Under the pieces are notes generated by a model. That model saw only the letters and a program-made list of their open reading frames with translations, was not told the origin of the DNA and made no database searches. DNA of 64,000 nucleotides from Polyodon spathula (taxonomy: Eukaryota; Chordata; Actinopteri; Acipenseriformes; Polyodontidae): contig NC_054549.1 in NCBI RefSeq assembly GCF_017654505.1, positions 22,313,935-22,377,934 of the forward strand, in the 5' to 3' direction. Both the position numbers and the translations under genes were made by a program. Shown here piece after piece: positions 1-10,673 of this stretch (position 1 is the first letter of the stretch; every line of letters begins with the position of its first letter).

Positions 1-27
1 GTCTTAAATGAAATATCACGAGGGCTT

Positions 28-505
28 CCGAGTGGCGCGTCCAGTAAAAGTGCTCCATGTGGAGTGCAGGATGCGTCCTATAGCCTGGAGATCGCTGGTT
101 GGAGTCCAGGTTATGCCATCGCCGGTCGTGGCTGGGAGTTCCTAGGGGGCGGTGCACAATTGGCAGAGAGCCGACCGGGTGGGGATGGTTCGGCAGGGTA
201 ATCCTCGGTTCACTGCACACCAGCGACCCCTGTGACCGGCTGGGCGGCTGCAGGTCTGCTGTAGAAGCCACTCAGATCTGTGTTGTCCTCCGGCACTATG
301 GGTCTGGTGGATTCGCTGTAGACCTGCAATGTGAAAAAAGACGGCTTGGTGGGACACGTTTCGGAGGACGTGTGTGTCTGCCGCCGTTTCCCGAGTTGGC
401 GTGGGAGTTGCAATGGTGAACCGGGATATATAAAAATAAAAATAATAACTGGGCAACCAAATTAGGGAGAAAACCAGGGTAAAAACCATTGGCGATGATT
501 AAATG
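28..505 (+). mobile_element. tRNA-derived SINE, copy 1
   Basis: A GC-rich block with a Pol III B-box-like segment near 153 (GGTTGGAGTCC), a long unique body, and a 3' end reading 'agggagaaaaccagggtaaaaacc' style sequence that recurs in the other copies. The same body appears inverted at 3943-4410, as a partial at 1385-1950 and at 25885-26285. The promoter-like head and the shared tail indicate a SINE. The family name is not known to me. The copy probably lies within the synapsin intron upstream of 2669. Confidence 0.7.
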
Positions 506-611
506 CATCTAAGACTGACCAAATGCATCCAGGGCTGCTATATCCAAGCTAAGGAAGATCACTGTAAATATATCTCATGTATGGTATAATGTATTGTTGA
601 TGTATTAAGTA

Positions 612-880
612 GAGTTTTCTATAACTCTAGAGCGCTCTGCAGTGTGCAGAGTGGAGTTCTCTTTCCTATACTCCTAGAGCGCTCTGCAGTGTTGAGAGTG
701 GAGTTTTCATTCCTATACTACTAGAGCGCTCTGCAGTGTTGAGAGTGGAGTTCTCTTTCCTATAATGGTAGAGCGCTCTGCGGTGTTGAGAGTGGAGTTT
801 TCATTCCTATACTGCTAGAGCGCTCTGCAGTGTCGAGTGGAATTCTCATTCTTATACCACTAGCGTGCTTTGCAGTTCTC
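612..880. repeat. 47-bp minisatellite, about 6 units
   Basis: The word 'agagcgctctgcagtg' recurs at about 629, 676, 723, 770 and 817 with exact 47-bp spacing, then once more in decayed form near 863. Each unit carries the palindrome AGAGCGCTCT followed by 'gagtggagtt' and 'tcctata'. It lies in non-coding DNA. Confidence 0.9.
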
Positions 881-1199
881 AAAAAAATCCCACCCGACAT
901 ATCAGCAATTACTAAAGATTGCAAATACTGTGTGACACATTTTGTATAGACAAATGTCACAAAGGTCCTCTATGACAGCACAGCAATACATTACATTGAA
1001 TTGTTATTCAATGTAACTACTAGAGGATGCATTGAATGTAAAAAATCTCCCTCTCCAGTATAGCTTTGTCTCAGATCTTATTGCCCAGAAGACTGCAATA
1101 TCTATACACCTGACACATCTTCTAACTATTCCTTAATTACAGACCTGCAAACCAAATATTAAAAAGGGCAAAAAGAATGACAGGTTACATTGCTAAAAA
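881..1199. other. No gene or clear repeat recognised
   Basis: AT-rich non-coding sequence, probably intronic to the synapsin gene. A short local inverted word (attgaatgt / acattgaat) occurs near 995-1040. No exon, RNA gene or named repeat seen. Confidence 0.5.
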
Positions 1200-1385
1200 T
1201 GTGGAGTATAACCAAATCTAGGGAAGTTTAAGACTGGATAATGTTCTAGTTAGACCCCCTTCTAGAACACTGTGTGCAGTTTTGGGCACCTCACTATAAA
1301 AAAGACATTATTTCACTTGAGAAGGTACAGAGAACTAGGCTGATCCCAGGACTTACTGACATGAGCTATGAGGACGGGTTTACTA
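1200..1385 (+). mobile_element. CR1/L2-like LINE fragment (C-terminal ORF2 remnant)
   Basis: Translation around 1274-1380 gives QFWAPHYKKDIISLEKVQR followed by LIPGL and MSYE, the typical tail of a non-LTR retrotransposon reverse-transcriptase ORF (pattern WxPxxKKDIxxLEKVQRxxxxxIPGLxxxSYE). It runs directly into SINE sequence at about 1385. The fragment is truncated on both sides. Confidence 0.75.
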
Positions 1386-1819
1386 AAATAGCACATCCAG
1401 TAAAGGTGCTCTGCATGGAGAGCAGGATGTGCAATAAAGCCTGGAGAATACCGGTTCAAGTCCAGGCTATTCCACTGCTGACCATGGACGGGAGCTCCCA
1501 GAGGGCGGCGCACAATTTGGGGGTGGGGGCCTAGGTTGGCCAGGGTGTCGTGGGCACCTCACTATAAAAAAGACATTATTTCACTTGAGAAGGTACAGAG
1601 AACTAGGCTGATCCCAGGACTTACTGACATGAGCTATGAGGACGGGTTTACTAAAATAGCACATCCAGTAAAGGTGCTCTGCATGGAGAGCAGGATGTGC
1701 ACTAAAGCCTGGAGAATACCGGTTCAAGTCCAGGCTATTGCACTGCTGACCATGGACGGGAGCTCCCAGAGGGCGGCGCACAATTTGGGGGTGGGGGCCT
1801 AGATCGGCCAGGGTGTCGT
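1284..1819 (+). repeat. 268-bp tandem duplication, two units
   Basis: The block beginning 'gggcacctcactataaaa' at 1284 starts again at 1552 with very few differences (for example caataaag versus cactaaag). Each unit joins a LINE remnant to a SINE head. The high identity suggests a recent duplication or gene conversion, or possibly an assembly duplication. Confidence 0.9.
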
Positions 1820-1950
1820 CGTCTCACCACGCACCAGCAACCCATGTACTCTGGCCGGGCGCCTGTGGGCTTGCCTGTAAGCTGCCCAGGGCTGCGCTGT
1901 CCTCCAACACTGTAGCTCTGGGTGGCTGCATAGTGAGTTGGGCTGCTATA
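1653..1950 (+). mobile_element. SINE copy 2, partial
   Basis: Contains the B-box word GGTTCAAGTCC and the body words 'gggagctcccagagggcggcgcacaatt', 'caccagcaacccatg' and 'gctgcccagggctgcgctgtcctcc' shared with the copies at 28-505 and 25885-26285. It stops near 1950, before the usual tail. Its head is also present in the first unit of the tandem duplication (from about 1385). Confidence 0.65.
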
Positions 1951-2668
1951 TATCATTACAGTACACTTTTCTAATTTAATTCATGGAAAAGGAATTATTT
2001 TTTGTTATAATACATGTTAACATTTTACATGAAATGTCTCAAATTACTTTGTATTTACATAGTAGTTACTAAAATCTTTTTGGCATGACATAACCCTAAC
2101 CCTTTTCTCATACAATTATGTACTTGCATATACTGTGAAAAGCAGATGCATTGTATGCCTAACAACATTGCAAAGATGGTAAGCACATATGTATTTACTA
2201 AGTAACTACTATGTAAATACACAGTAATTAGAGACAATGTAAAGTATTACTCATGTTATATATAGAGTAATTTTTTCATACAGTTTATCAACTCTTGCCT
2301 GTCAGACAAAGTGGTCCCAGTTATGAAATCTGGTGCAATCTGTCACTAATTGCTAAACTAAGGAAACTAGAAGAGGACAGTGTAGTTATGAGACATGCGA
2401 TTATCAGATATCTTCTGAACAGCCTCTGCAATAATATGCCACATGTTATCACGCTGTTTAGGGGAAATATGGGTTACCAGTTAACATTTGACATCTGATT
2501 ACATAAACTTGCTTCACGTTAGAATGCATAAAGATGTACAGTGTGTCTATGGCAGGGAACAGGAACTGAAGCGCAGCTCCAGAAGTCATAGTCAAACACA
2601 GAAGGCTAAGCCATGGAAAAATGTAATAAACTTACCTTGGGTTTTTTGCCCTTTTTTTCTTTCGACAG
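1951..2668. other. Synapsin intron sequence, no feature
   Basis: AT-rich intronic DNA upstream of the first visible synapsin exon. It contains an imperfect inverted repeat (tttgtatttacatagtagttact near 2050 and agtaactactatgtaaatac near 2202). The tract just before 2669 is the pyrimidine-rich acceptor region 'cctttttttctttcgacag'. Confidence 0.6.
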
Positions 2669-2743
2669 GAGAACTTCAATGTCTGGTAATTGGAAAACCA
2701 ACACAGGGTCGGCAATGCTGGAGCAAGTCGCCATGTCCGACAA
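2669..2743 (+). CDS. SYN1: SYN1 coding exon (domain C)
   Basis: Starts after 'ttcgacag' and ends before 'gtgagaa'. The first base completes a Met codon split by the upstream intron. Encodes [20 protein letters not shown] and MSD, a highly conserved part of the synapsin C domain. Confidence 0.93.
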
Positions 2744-5700
2744 GTGAGAAACAACGCAGATGTTCAGTTAATTTTTTTTATTGAGAAAGTTATTTAAAAA
2801 AAAATGTGTGAATCTACAGTGCGGGGTTCTAATGTCTGCCTCTTTTTCTCTCATTAGATACAGGCAGTGGGTAGACGCCTGCGCAGACGTCTTTGGGGGC
2901 CTTGATATGTGTGCAGTGGAGGCTCTCCATGGCAAGGATGGCAAAGATTACATCATCGAGGTGAGAGGTTGTGACAGCGCTATAGAAATGGATATCATTG
3001 GCATTTTTCATTGTGCTATGCTCAAACCCTAGGAAGTTTGAGATTTAGATGACTAGCAGCATCTTTCACAGTCCTGGTTTTAAATGTGTCGTAACGCCTG
3101 TCTGTCGCAGGTGGTTGGCTGCTCCATGCCTCTCATCGGAGAGCACCAAGATGAAGACCGGACCCTCATCGCAGAACTGGTGCTGAGCAAGATGAACCAG
3201 ACCCTGTCCAAGACTTCCCTCCCCTCCCCAGTCCAGCCAGCTCAGGTACTGAGCTTCCTCCCTGCCTGCCTGCCTGCTAACCCTAACCCCAAGCCTGGAG
3301 TACCACAATAGCACACGCCTCCACATGGTGTGGGATAGGTCTTTGGTCCAGATCTGCTTTTAATAATTCCACTAATTTCTTCCCTAAACCACTGAACATA
3401 GATCCCTAGAAAGGGATAAGAAATGTGACCTTAGAGCAAAACCAGCAAAAAAAAAAAAAAAAAAAAAAAGAGGGCTATTCATTTCTTTTTGAGATTCTTT
3501 TTTTAAAACACGCCAGCACAGATGCATTGTGGCTAGATGCCTTCTTCAGTGTGTATTCAAACAAAACATGTTTTATCTAGTTAAAATCAAAATAAGACAA
3601 TCTACAACAATTGTTTCTCGGTAACTTCTTTTACAATGAACTGTAAAATTCAATTACAGACCTGGGACTAATGACAGTTCCCCATTTAAACCTCCTGGAG
3701 ATGCAGTTGGAAGCCGATGTATCCACGTTCCTTGTTTTTGTAACAGTATTTCATCACGATCACCGCCTTGGATTCGTAGTCAAATTCAATATCCAAGCAT
3801 CTAAGGGAGCAGATGTCATGTCGCATTTGGTTAAAAATGTCTCGCTTCTGATGCTTTAGGATCTTAATCCTAACCCTTACCCACCGGTCGCTGGACGTTG
3901 TACCCCAAAAGGGAGTACTCTCTCAGTGTTGGGGAAGTTACTTTTTTTTATTAATTTATTTCTATATTTTAAATAAGTCGTCGTCGCCAATGAATTTTAC
4001 CCCGGTTTTCTCCCCAGTTTGGTATGCCCAACTATTTTTTTTATCCCGGTTCACCGCTGCAACCCCCCCGGAGACTCGGGGAAGGGAGGCTGGAGCAGGC
4101 GTGCTCCGAAACGCCCTCCTGCCAATCCGGCATTTTTCGCACTGCGGATCCACAGCGAAGCAGACCTGTAGTGCCGGAGGACAACACAGATCTGAATGGC
4201 TCCACTGCAGACCCGAAGGCGCCCTATCGGCCACAGGGGTCGCTGGTGCGCGGGGAACCGTGCATTCCCCGGCTGACCTAATCCCTCCCTACCCGGGCAG
4301 TGCTCGGCCAATGGAGCACCGCCCCCTAGGAGTCCCTGGTCACGGTCGGCAATGACAGAGCCTGGATTCCAACCTGCGATCTCCAGGCTATAGGGCGCAT
4401 CCTGCACCCGGGAAGTTACTGTTTAAAGTAATCTGATTACATTTTTAAGTAACTTATAACTGTGATGGTTCATTTTCCAGACAGCGGGTTCAATAGTCAA
4501 GTCTTCAAAGAATATTTGAACCGCACCCTGATAAATAAATCTCTTTGTAAAATGTAAACCATGCATGAGAAGTAACTTCTTGTAACTGTAACTATTTTTT
4601 TTTTTCAAAGTAATCAGGTAGTTACAGTTCTGTTCAAGTAACTTGTAACTCTAATGGATTCTTTTTTAAAAGCAACTTCCTCAACACTGGAGGGGGCATT
4701 GGCTTGGCATTGTCTGCCTTATTTGTAGAAAACGTCCTCATCTGCTTGCAATCCTGTTTCTCTAACAGTCTTCCTCTGTTCATTATTTTAGCCCCAGCCC
4801 CCAGTGCAGCAGGCAGTCTCCCCACAGCCCTCGCAGGCACAGACTCGGTCAGTCCCAGGGTCTCAGCAAGGACCCCCAGCTCAACAGCGCCCCTCTCCTC
4901 AAGGTGAGTCACTAACAACCGCACTACGGTAAAAAATAAATCATATAGTCACATCAGGTACACAGAGTGTGTTTTCTGGGAAAATTAAGTTCCAGGTTTG
5001 GTTTCATATACAGTGTAAGTCTCCCAGTACAAATGCCTCAACTGTAAGGTTTGTTTTTTGAAGAAATTTGATCGCAAATGACATTGTAGAACATTAATAT
5101 AGTTTTTTTTTTGTTTTTTTTGTTTTTTTTATTGCAAGCAGCTTTATTATATATTGTGCAGAAGAAATATTCTCAATACTACAATGCTTCCCTACGCTTT
5201 ACCATACCTCTGTGCTTTACAATGCTCCCCTATGCTTTATGATACCTCTCTGTGTTTTACAATGCTTCACTATGCTTTACCAGACCTCTCTGTGCTTCAC
5301 AATGCTTCCCCATGCTTTACCATACCTCTGTGCTTTACAATGCTTCCCTATACTTTACCATACCTCTGTGCTTTACAATGCTTCCCTATGCTTTACAATA
5401 CCTCTCTGTGCTTTACAATGCTTTCACTTTATTACACTTTGCTTTTGCCGTGGGACAATTTTATAAGGGAAATCTCTCTTCTCTTCCATAGGTGGCCCCC
5501 AACAGCCTCCCTTTGGCCCTCAAGTAGCACGCCAGGGGCCCCCCTCCCAGCAAAGACCCTCCCCTCAAGGCCAACCGATCCAGGGTCTGAGTCCGGCAGC
5601 CTTGAACCAGCCCCCCTCACAGCAGCAACACCGAGCCCCCAGCCCCAGCTCCCAGCACCCTCCCTCTCAGCTCCCACCCCAGCAACAGAGGCAGCCCAGC

Positions 5701-5855
5701 CCCGGGGGGCAGGCAGGGGGGCACCCGATAGCAACCCAGCAGCGACAGCCAGGCCCCGGGGCCCAGCAGCCCCAGCAGAGGCCCCCGTCAGCTCAGAGCT
5801 CCCCCCAGCGCAGTCTCAGCGGCTCCCCTCAGATGCAGAGACAACCACAGCAGCC

Positions 5856-5886
<31 letters not shown>

Positions 5887-8848
5887 CCCCAGCAAAGACC
5901 AGGCCCCATGCCCAAGCCTGCAGTCTCCCAGCAGCAGAGGCCCCCGCAGCAGAGGCCTCCGCAGCAGAGGCTACCTGGCCAAGGAGCCCCCCAGACCCCT
6001 TCCCAGCAGCAACGGCCGGCCTCCCAGGGCCCTCCTCCGCAAGGCAGGCCCCTGCCACCCACCACCCAGCAGCCCAGGCCCTCCGCACAGGGGGGCCCTC
6101 AGGGGGGAGCAGGGGGCCGCCCGCCCATGCAGCAGAAGCCTCAGCCTCCCGTGAAACCCAGCCAGGATCAGAGCATGGGAATACCACCCCAGCAGCAGCA
6201 CCCCCAGCTCAAGTAAGGATTTGAATTTGACAGCAAACAGGGGAAAGCCTGCTAGTTTTCTCAGTAAATTGCAGGTGATGGAAGGCAGCGTTAGGTCAAA
6301 ACGTTTGTGATTCAATTGCTGAATCACTGTTCTCTCCCACAATAGAAAGAGAAATGCAAGTTAATATTTTTAAATGCTTGGTCCGTTTTTGGGACTGGGG
6401 AAATGCAGGCTTCGCCCTACTTCCACAGCAAGATATTTGCATGAAGTTTTTATAAGAAATTCATTCTGTCATTTTCTTTGGCCAGTGTTTTCCTGTGTGT
6501 GCCGTATTCACTTCCTTTGCTTAAGGTCACACGATCTGCTGCACGACTCTTGGAGTGAAATTGACCGAGAGACCAGGAAGTGATTAGGTTCCAGGAAGCT
6601 GCTGCAACTTCTGTAGAATTTAAATGATTCCTGATTTAATGGTGCCCGTGCTAGAGATTGCATGACAGTTGTATGGTGCTTGCTTTTATTCTGAGAGTTT
6701 CTGGGGTCTGCTGCTACAATATTGAGTTTACATCACTTCTGTCAATCTGCCTTCGATTGCAAAAAACAGAATAGTCAATGCAAAGAAGCAATTGAAATGA
6801 CCATTTTCTAAATTGGAAATCTAAAACTAAGACACTTGATTGCTTCTGTTTTGAATTACTACTAATGACTCAATTAACTTAAGAATGCAAACAGTTAAAG
6901 CCCAATTGGTTATTGCTAAATAAATAAATAGATAAATAAATAAATAAATAAATCCTCTGTAACAAGGGGTGGAAGGGTTCTTTGTGTATTTTTTTTGATA
7001 TGTCGCATTAGGACCATCCCATGAATCGTGATAAATATCGTATCGCAAAATGTAGCACGACAGAAGTGTGTGATGACACCCTAATGCAAATATAGCGTGG
7101 CATACAGGAAACAACGTTCCATTACACACAAATGTATGTAATTCAAACTATTTTAAGAAGTACAGCCGTGGCAAGAGGTTTTGCATCACCCTATAGAATT
7201 AACTCATTTTGCTTCATGAAGTCGAATGAAACCTGCCGAATAATGTTAACATATTGAATTACACACCGTTTTGGAGTTTTCCCCCATACACTTAACGAAA
7301 AACTGACCAATGTAAAAACGTTACATTTCGAAATCTAACAAGAAATTCTACTGTACTACTATGATGGCTTCCAGTAGTATATATTTTGTAGTTTCTTTGT
7401 TAAATTAAAGGTCTAAATGAAGTTCACAGTTTATTTAATTATATCTAGGCTTGCTACTTTTCGATATTAAATCGGTAAAGCTCGTTAAACATTGAATTCC
7501 CCAAACCAGTCAGACTGAAATAGATTTATATCTGATAAACGTCTGAGAAACCACTCGCTATTTTTTAAATTTTCCTACCAAAAACAATCATTTACAAATC
7601 AGCTCTAGTTTGTTTAGTTTGTATACTTGCTGTCTGTCCCGTCTCCGTTTCGCTCTGATTGGCTAGGGGTCGCTGTCAGTCATCTCAGTGGCATGTTAGT
7701 ACTGTGGTTTCACTGTGATGTCACTTCACCCAATTCTGACAGGTCTCGTTGCCTGGAGCAGCGCTAGAATGCTCTCATTCATTTAAATGGCAATCATCAG
7801 ACCGGCACCGACTGTGCACTTTCATTTGCCAGCTACAGTGTCTGTCATTCAGTGTGCCGACTTACATTCTTTAAAAAAATAAACTTGAATAGGAGCAAGC
7901 ATAATTATGACTCAATTCTAAAATTCTAGGTGATGCAAAACTTTTGGCCACAGCTGTATGGCCATTTAATTTTTAAAGTAATTGTAGTTGCATAAATATT
8001 CTCCAGCATGCACATCCATTCACGACATTGGTCTCAAATGGGCAGTTCTCAAAGAAGCTGTTGGGCAGTTCATTTTAAAACACGATCTCCACTCGCTTGA
8101 AGATATCTCTGTATACAACCCTACTTCCATGGGGTCCCCACCCCTTTATTGGCTATTCCCCTGTCTATAACCAATCAGCTGCTTTCCCTGTTGACTGACA
8201 TGCTTTCAGCCAGTAACATGACCCAGGAGACAGTACTTGGGTGACTAAAGCAGTGACAGACTTCCTGGAAGGAAAGGCAAGCAAACTGAGAACTTTGTGT
8301 AGTACCAGAAGTCAGATTTCAAATGAAAATTTCCTAGAACGCGTGTTTCTTTATTAACTGTACATTTGAGACCTATTGTAGCGAATGCAGGGGTATCCAA
8401 ATGATCCGGCTCCTGGAGAGCCATTACTCCACTCCAGGTTTCACAGGTAAATAATGAACTACTTCAGGGTCTGGGTGGAGATTTGATAGGATTAACCATT
8501 TAGAGCAGGGCTGGAACAAAGACCTGGAGTGGATCAGTGGACACCTTTGATTGAATTAAAGATTTATGGGACCATGTTTTTTTTTTTTTTTTTTTTGGTT
8601 GGGTCGACAGGTAGGTGGACCCTCTTTTCACTTTCCCTCCCCAGGGAGTGTGCATGACTTTAATAGTTTTTTTTTCTCCTATTACTGCTCTCCTCTCTTT
8701 TTGTAGCAAATCCCAGTCTCTTACCAATGCCTTCAACATTCCAGAACCTTTGGCGGCTCCCCGTTCAACCCTTAGCCACGACGAGGAGAAAGCAGAGACC
8801 ATCCGGAACCTGCGCAAGTCCTTCGTGAGCCTCTTCTCAACGGATTGA
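2669..8848 (+). CDS. SYN1: Synapsin, C-terminal part (SYN1 type), six exons
   Basis: Synapsins are neuronal phosphoproteins that coat synaptic vesicles and tether them to actin. Exons 2669-2743, 2858-2960, 3111-3245, 4792-4903, 5492-6212 and 8707-8848 all have AG/GT borders and join in one frame (about 430 codons). The first three encode the end of the ATP-grasp-like domain C ([49 protein letters not shown]). The next two encode a Pro/Gln-rich domain D with an eight-Gln run near 5855-5878. The last encodes domain E (SQSLTNAF..., [14 protein letters not shown], stop). Domain E reads NAFNIPEP, as in SYN1 (NAFNLPEP), unlike SYN2 (NAFSFSES), and the convergent neighbour ARAF also fits SYN1. Upstream exons lie outside the window. 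No lesion is seen in these exons. Confidence 0.93.
2858..2960 (+). CDS. SYN1: SYN1 coding exon (domain C)
   Basis: Starts after 'ctctcattag' and ends at GAG before 'gtgagagg'. Encodes [20 protein letters not shown] followed by [14 protein letters not shown]. The first base completes the Lys codon begun in the previous exon. The intron between them is only 114 bp. Confidence 0.94.
3111..3245 (+). CDS. SYN1: SYN1 coding exon (end of domain C, start of D)
   Basis: Forty-five whole codons between 'tctgtcgcag' and 'gtactg'. Encodes [20 protein letters not shown] and then [13 protein letters not shown], after which sequence turns Pro/Ser-rich (domain D). Confidence 0.93.
3943..4410 (-). mobile_element. 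Full-length SINE, copy 3, with 10-bp target-site duplication
   Basis: Reverse-strand copy of the same SINE as 28-505. It is flanked by perfect direct repeats GGAAGTTACT at 3933-3942 and 4411-4420. The A-rich tail appears as T-rich sequence at 3943-3960 and the head ends at 4410. The insertion split an older dispersed repeat ('ggaagttact ... aaagtaat', about 3920-4680). It lies in the SYN1 intron, antisense to the gene. Confidence 0.85.
4421..4690. repeat. Dispersed 'aagtaactgtaac' type repeat, interrupted by the SINE
   Basis: Sequence rich in 'aagtaact', 'gtaatctgattac' and 'gtaactgtaac' continues on both sides of the SINE (3920-3942 and 4421 onward). It resembles abundant non-autonomous DNA-transposon repeats of fish, but the family is not certain. 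Confidence 0.4.
4792..4903 (+). CDS. SYN1: SYN1 coding exon (domain D)
   Basis: Bordered by 'cattattttag' and 'gtgagtcac'. Encodes a Gln/Pro/Ser-rich stretch starting [20 protein letters not shown]. It ends with one base of a Gly codon completed in the next exon. Confidence 0.88.
5163..5440 (+). repeat. 40-bp minisatellite in SYN1 intron, about 6-7 units
   Basis: Units of the form 'ttacaatgcttccctatgct' plus 'ttaccatacctctctgtgct' repeat with length variants (38-40 bp). The array ends about 50 bp before the exon at 5492. The same unit in the opposite orientation forms the array at 45955-46280, and the flank 'tttattacactttgct' is shared too. The array is therefore part of a dispersed element. 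It stays open as an ORF but codes for nothing recognisable. Confidence 0.9.
5492..6212 (+). CDS. SYN1: SYN1 coding exon (Pro/Gln-rich domain D)
   Basis: A 721-bp exon between 'ctcttccatag' and 'gtaagg'. It encodes about 240 residues dominated by Pro, Gln, Ser and Gly, with eight Gln in a row near 5855-5878, several PPQQ-type words, and a possible basophilic kinase site (RSLS near 5812-5823). It ends in QLN, as in human SYN1 just before domain E. A low-complexity, SH3-binding type region is expected for domain D. Confidence 0.9.
6213..8706 (+). other. Last SYN1 intron, mostly unannotated
   Basis: A 2.5-kb intron containing an (AAAT)n run at 6918-6950, a MITE at 7163-7966 and a T-run of about 20 at 8577-8597. 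The stretches 6213-6900 and 7967-8570 show no exon or recognised repeat. Confidence 0.6.
7163..7966 (+). mobile_element. TA-flanked MITE (Tc1/mariner-like ends) with internal insertion
   Basis: Left end 'acagccgtggcaagaggttttgcatcacc' and right end 'ggtgatgcaaaacttttggccacagctgt' are inverted terminal repeats next to TA. Complete relatives here are about 330-440 bp. This copy is about 800 bp because some 450 bp of unrelated sequence (about 7450-7900) sits inside it. It is one of at least eight copies in the window. Confidence 0.75.
8707..8848 (+). CDS. SYN1: SYN1 last coding exon (domain E, stop)
   Basis: Begins after 'ctctttttgtag'. Encodes [18 protein letters not shown], then [23 protein letters not shown] and TGA at 8846-8848. 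Domain E is specific to the 'a' splice forms of synapsins and is needed for vesicle-pool maintenance. Human SYN1 ends in SLFSD, so the extra Thr is a small lineage difference. Confidence 0.94.
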
Positions 8849-9066
8849 CCCCCCAAAACACAAACTAACCCCCCCCCCCCCTCCGACTGAGAAACCATCC
8901 ACAACCTCCGCGAGCCTCTTCTCAATAGAGTGACCCCCAAAACACAAACTAACCCCCACCTGATTGGGGGTGGAGAAACCACTCTTTGGTACAGGTGTCC
9001 AGGAAGTCCTTCGTGAGAAGAGTTGCCTCAACGGAGTGACCCCCACCCCACCCCCCCCCCAAAACA
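8800..9066 (+). repeat. Degenerate triplication of the SYN1 stop region
   Basis: The end of the coding exon plus the first 3'UTR bases (accatccggaacctg, gcctcttctcaacggattga, cccccaaaacacaaactaac) recurs in decayed form at about 8890-8957 and again at about 9000-9066 (tccttcgtgaga, tcaacggagtgacccccac). Only the first copy retains the reading frame. Confidence 0.85.
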
Positions 9067-9384
9067 GGCTGCTTGAGCAACCAGCCAGCCCCCAGGCCTC
9101 AGAATGTTTTATAGGTGGCGTACCTTGAATCAAGTGCATTTTTTTCAAAACGACTCAACTGTAAAAGACCTTGAAAAAAATATGAATGATGTCCAATTGA
9201 GCAAATAATTAGATAATTGATGTTAATTGAGAGCTTAAGTTGGAATGAAAACATGAACAACCTTGTAGTCCTTGAGGACCGGAGTGGGACACCCCTGGGT
9301 TAGGGTGTACAGAATTCAATAACTCTCTCACCCATTTCATTTTCAGTTCTTGACATCCTCAAAGCGTTACAGAAGCCCCTGCTG
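9067..9384. other. Probable SYN1 3'UTR or intergenic, no feature
   Basis: No exon seen. Words such as 'agtccttgaggaccggagtgggacacccctgg' (about 9270-9300) look like the end of a dispersed transposon. No certain poly(A) site can be assigned to SYN1 from sequence alone. Confidence 0.4.
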
Positions 9385-9640
9385 TGTTAACAAGACACAA
9401 TACAATACAATACAATACAATACAATACAATACGTCAGCTGGAGCCATTTGCTGTTGTGCTCCTCGTTTGTGGAACTCTGTTCCGGTTATCTCAAACAAA
9501 TATGTTTTTGAATTTGATTTAAAAGATTCGACTGTGCCAACATGCCTGATAAGACTCGGGACGGAGTCCCAAACTCAGGGAGCATAACGACCCTTCTCGC
9601 CCCTCCTAGTTTTAGACAACTTCTAGGAACTACCAAAAGT
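9385..9640 (+). mobile_element. LINE fragment with (AATAC)n run
   Basis: An (AATAC)n pentanucleotide run at 9389-9432 is followed by a translation SAGAICCCAPRLWNSVP and then FEFDLKD, matching the conserved L2/Rex-type LINE tail (GARxFCxxAPRLWNSLP...FKxxLK). Confidence 0.6.
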
Positions 9641-10611
9641 TCAGAATTCTCCGATCTCAAGTTGTGACTCATAAGGTGCCAACAGTTTCTGTAAATATAA
9701 ATATAAAGAATTTCTCTTCTGAGGATCGCAGTGTATCCAGATCACACTCCCCCACTGCAACAACGTCGGTTTTCTGTTCTGTTTTCAGGGACAGTGAACT
9801 GAATACACAGTGATGTTTAGAAGAAGAAAAAAAATCGCTTTCTTCTAGAGACCGTTCCCGAGTAAAAATTTTAAAAAAGTAATTCCCTAGTTCTGATGTG
9901 TGAATGAAAAACGATTGTAAGGCAATGTGTTTCTTGTAAACGCTACACTAAAACTTATTTTAAAAAAGTAACAGTTAATTCAATCTCCTCCTAGCAGCTG
10001 ATGAGTCATTAAAACTGACATCAGCATAAGATTGAAGAGCTGATCCTGTAGTCAGACTTTGAACTGGGAGTTTAGCAGTTCAATGGGCTGAGATGTCAAG
10101 TTCTTGTGCAATTTGTGTTCTGCTAAAAACCATTCCAAGATGCTTCTTGGTTCCGCATAACAAACTCATTCATGTCAGAAGGTCAGACAGGGAGACCACT
10201 TTAATTATGGGTTTCACTCTAAAATCTAATGAACAAAAAAACAACAACAACTTGGAAACCAAGACGGAAATCAAATTCTCGCTCTTACCTTTAGTCTCGC
10301 ATTGATGCCAAAACTAACTTAGAAGCCTCTTGTGATGGTCTTCAGTAGAGCTTCAGTAGAGTAGAGCTGTCCCTGAACGTAATACAAAACAGGATTCAAG
10401 GATGTGATGAAAAACAAACCAGAATTGGAAAGCCAGGTGACAGAATTTTTGAATGTTGTGCGTCCTATTTATTCCAATAGCTTTTGATCTTGTTTTATTT
10501 ATTTTTTTAATGCTCCTTGTCTTTTTATGATGTTTTCAACAAGGACTTTGTTCAGGAGCGGGTCTTCTGTCCTGGCTGCCTGTCACAGACACAATGTGGC
10601 TTGATGTTAGT

Positions 10612-10627
10612 AAGCACCATCTAGTGC
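10612..10627 (-). promoter_or_regulatory. CTCF-like motif
   Basis: The reverse complement reads CACTAGATGGTGCTTA, close to the vertebrate CTCF core CCASYAGRKGGC. It faces the plus-strand motif 47 bp downstream. Motif match only. Confidence 0.4.
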
Positions 10628-10673
10628 ACAGCTAGTGTATTGCCAGAAAAACAACCAGATTTAAGATGGCAGA

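Noticed and set aside
612..880. CRISPR-like array
   Set aside because: Tandem 47-bp units without spacers, in a eukaryotic intron; it is a minisatellite.
5154..6224. A single 356-residue ORF spanning intron and exon
   Set aside because: It joins the 40-bp intronic array to a wrong frame of the SYN1 exon; the SYN1 frame with its splice sites explains the exon.
2669..8848. SYN2 or SYN3 identity for the synapsin
   Set aside because: Domain E reads NAFNIPEP as in SYN1, the Pro/Gln domain D is SYN1-like, and the convergent RAF neighbour is ARAF.
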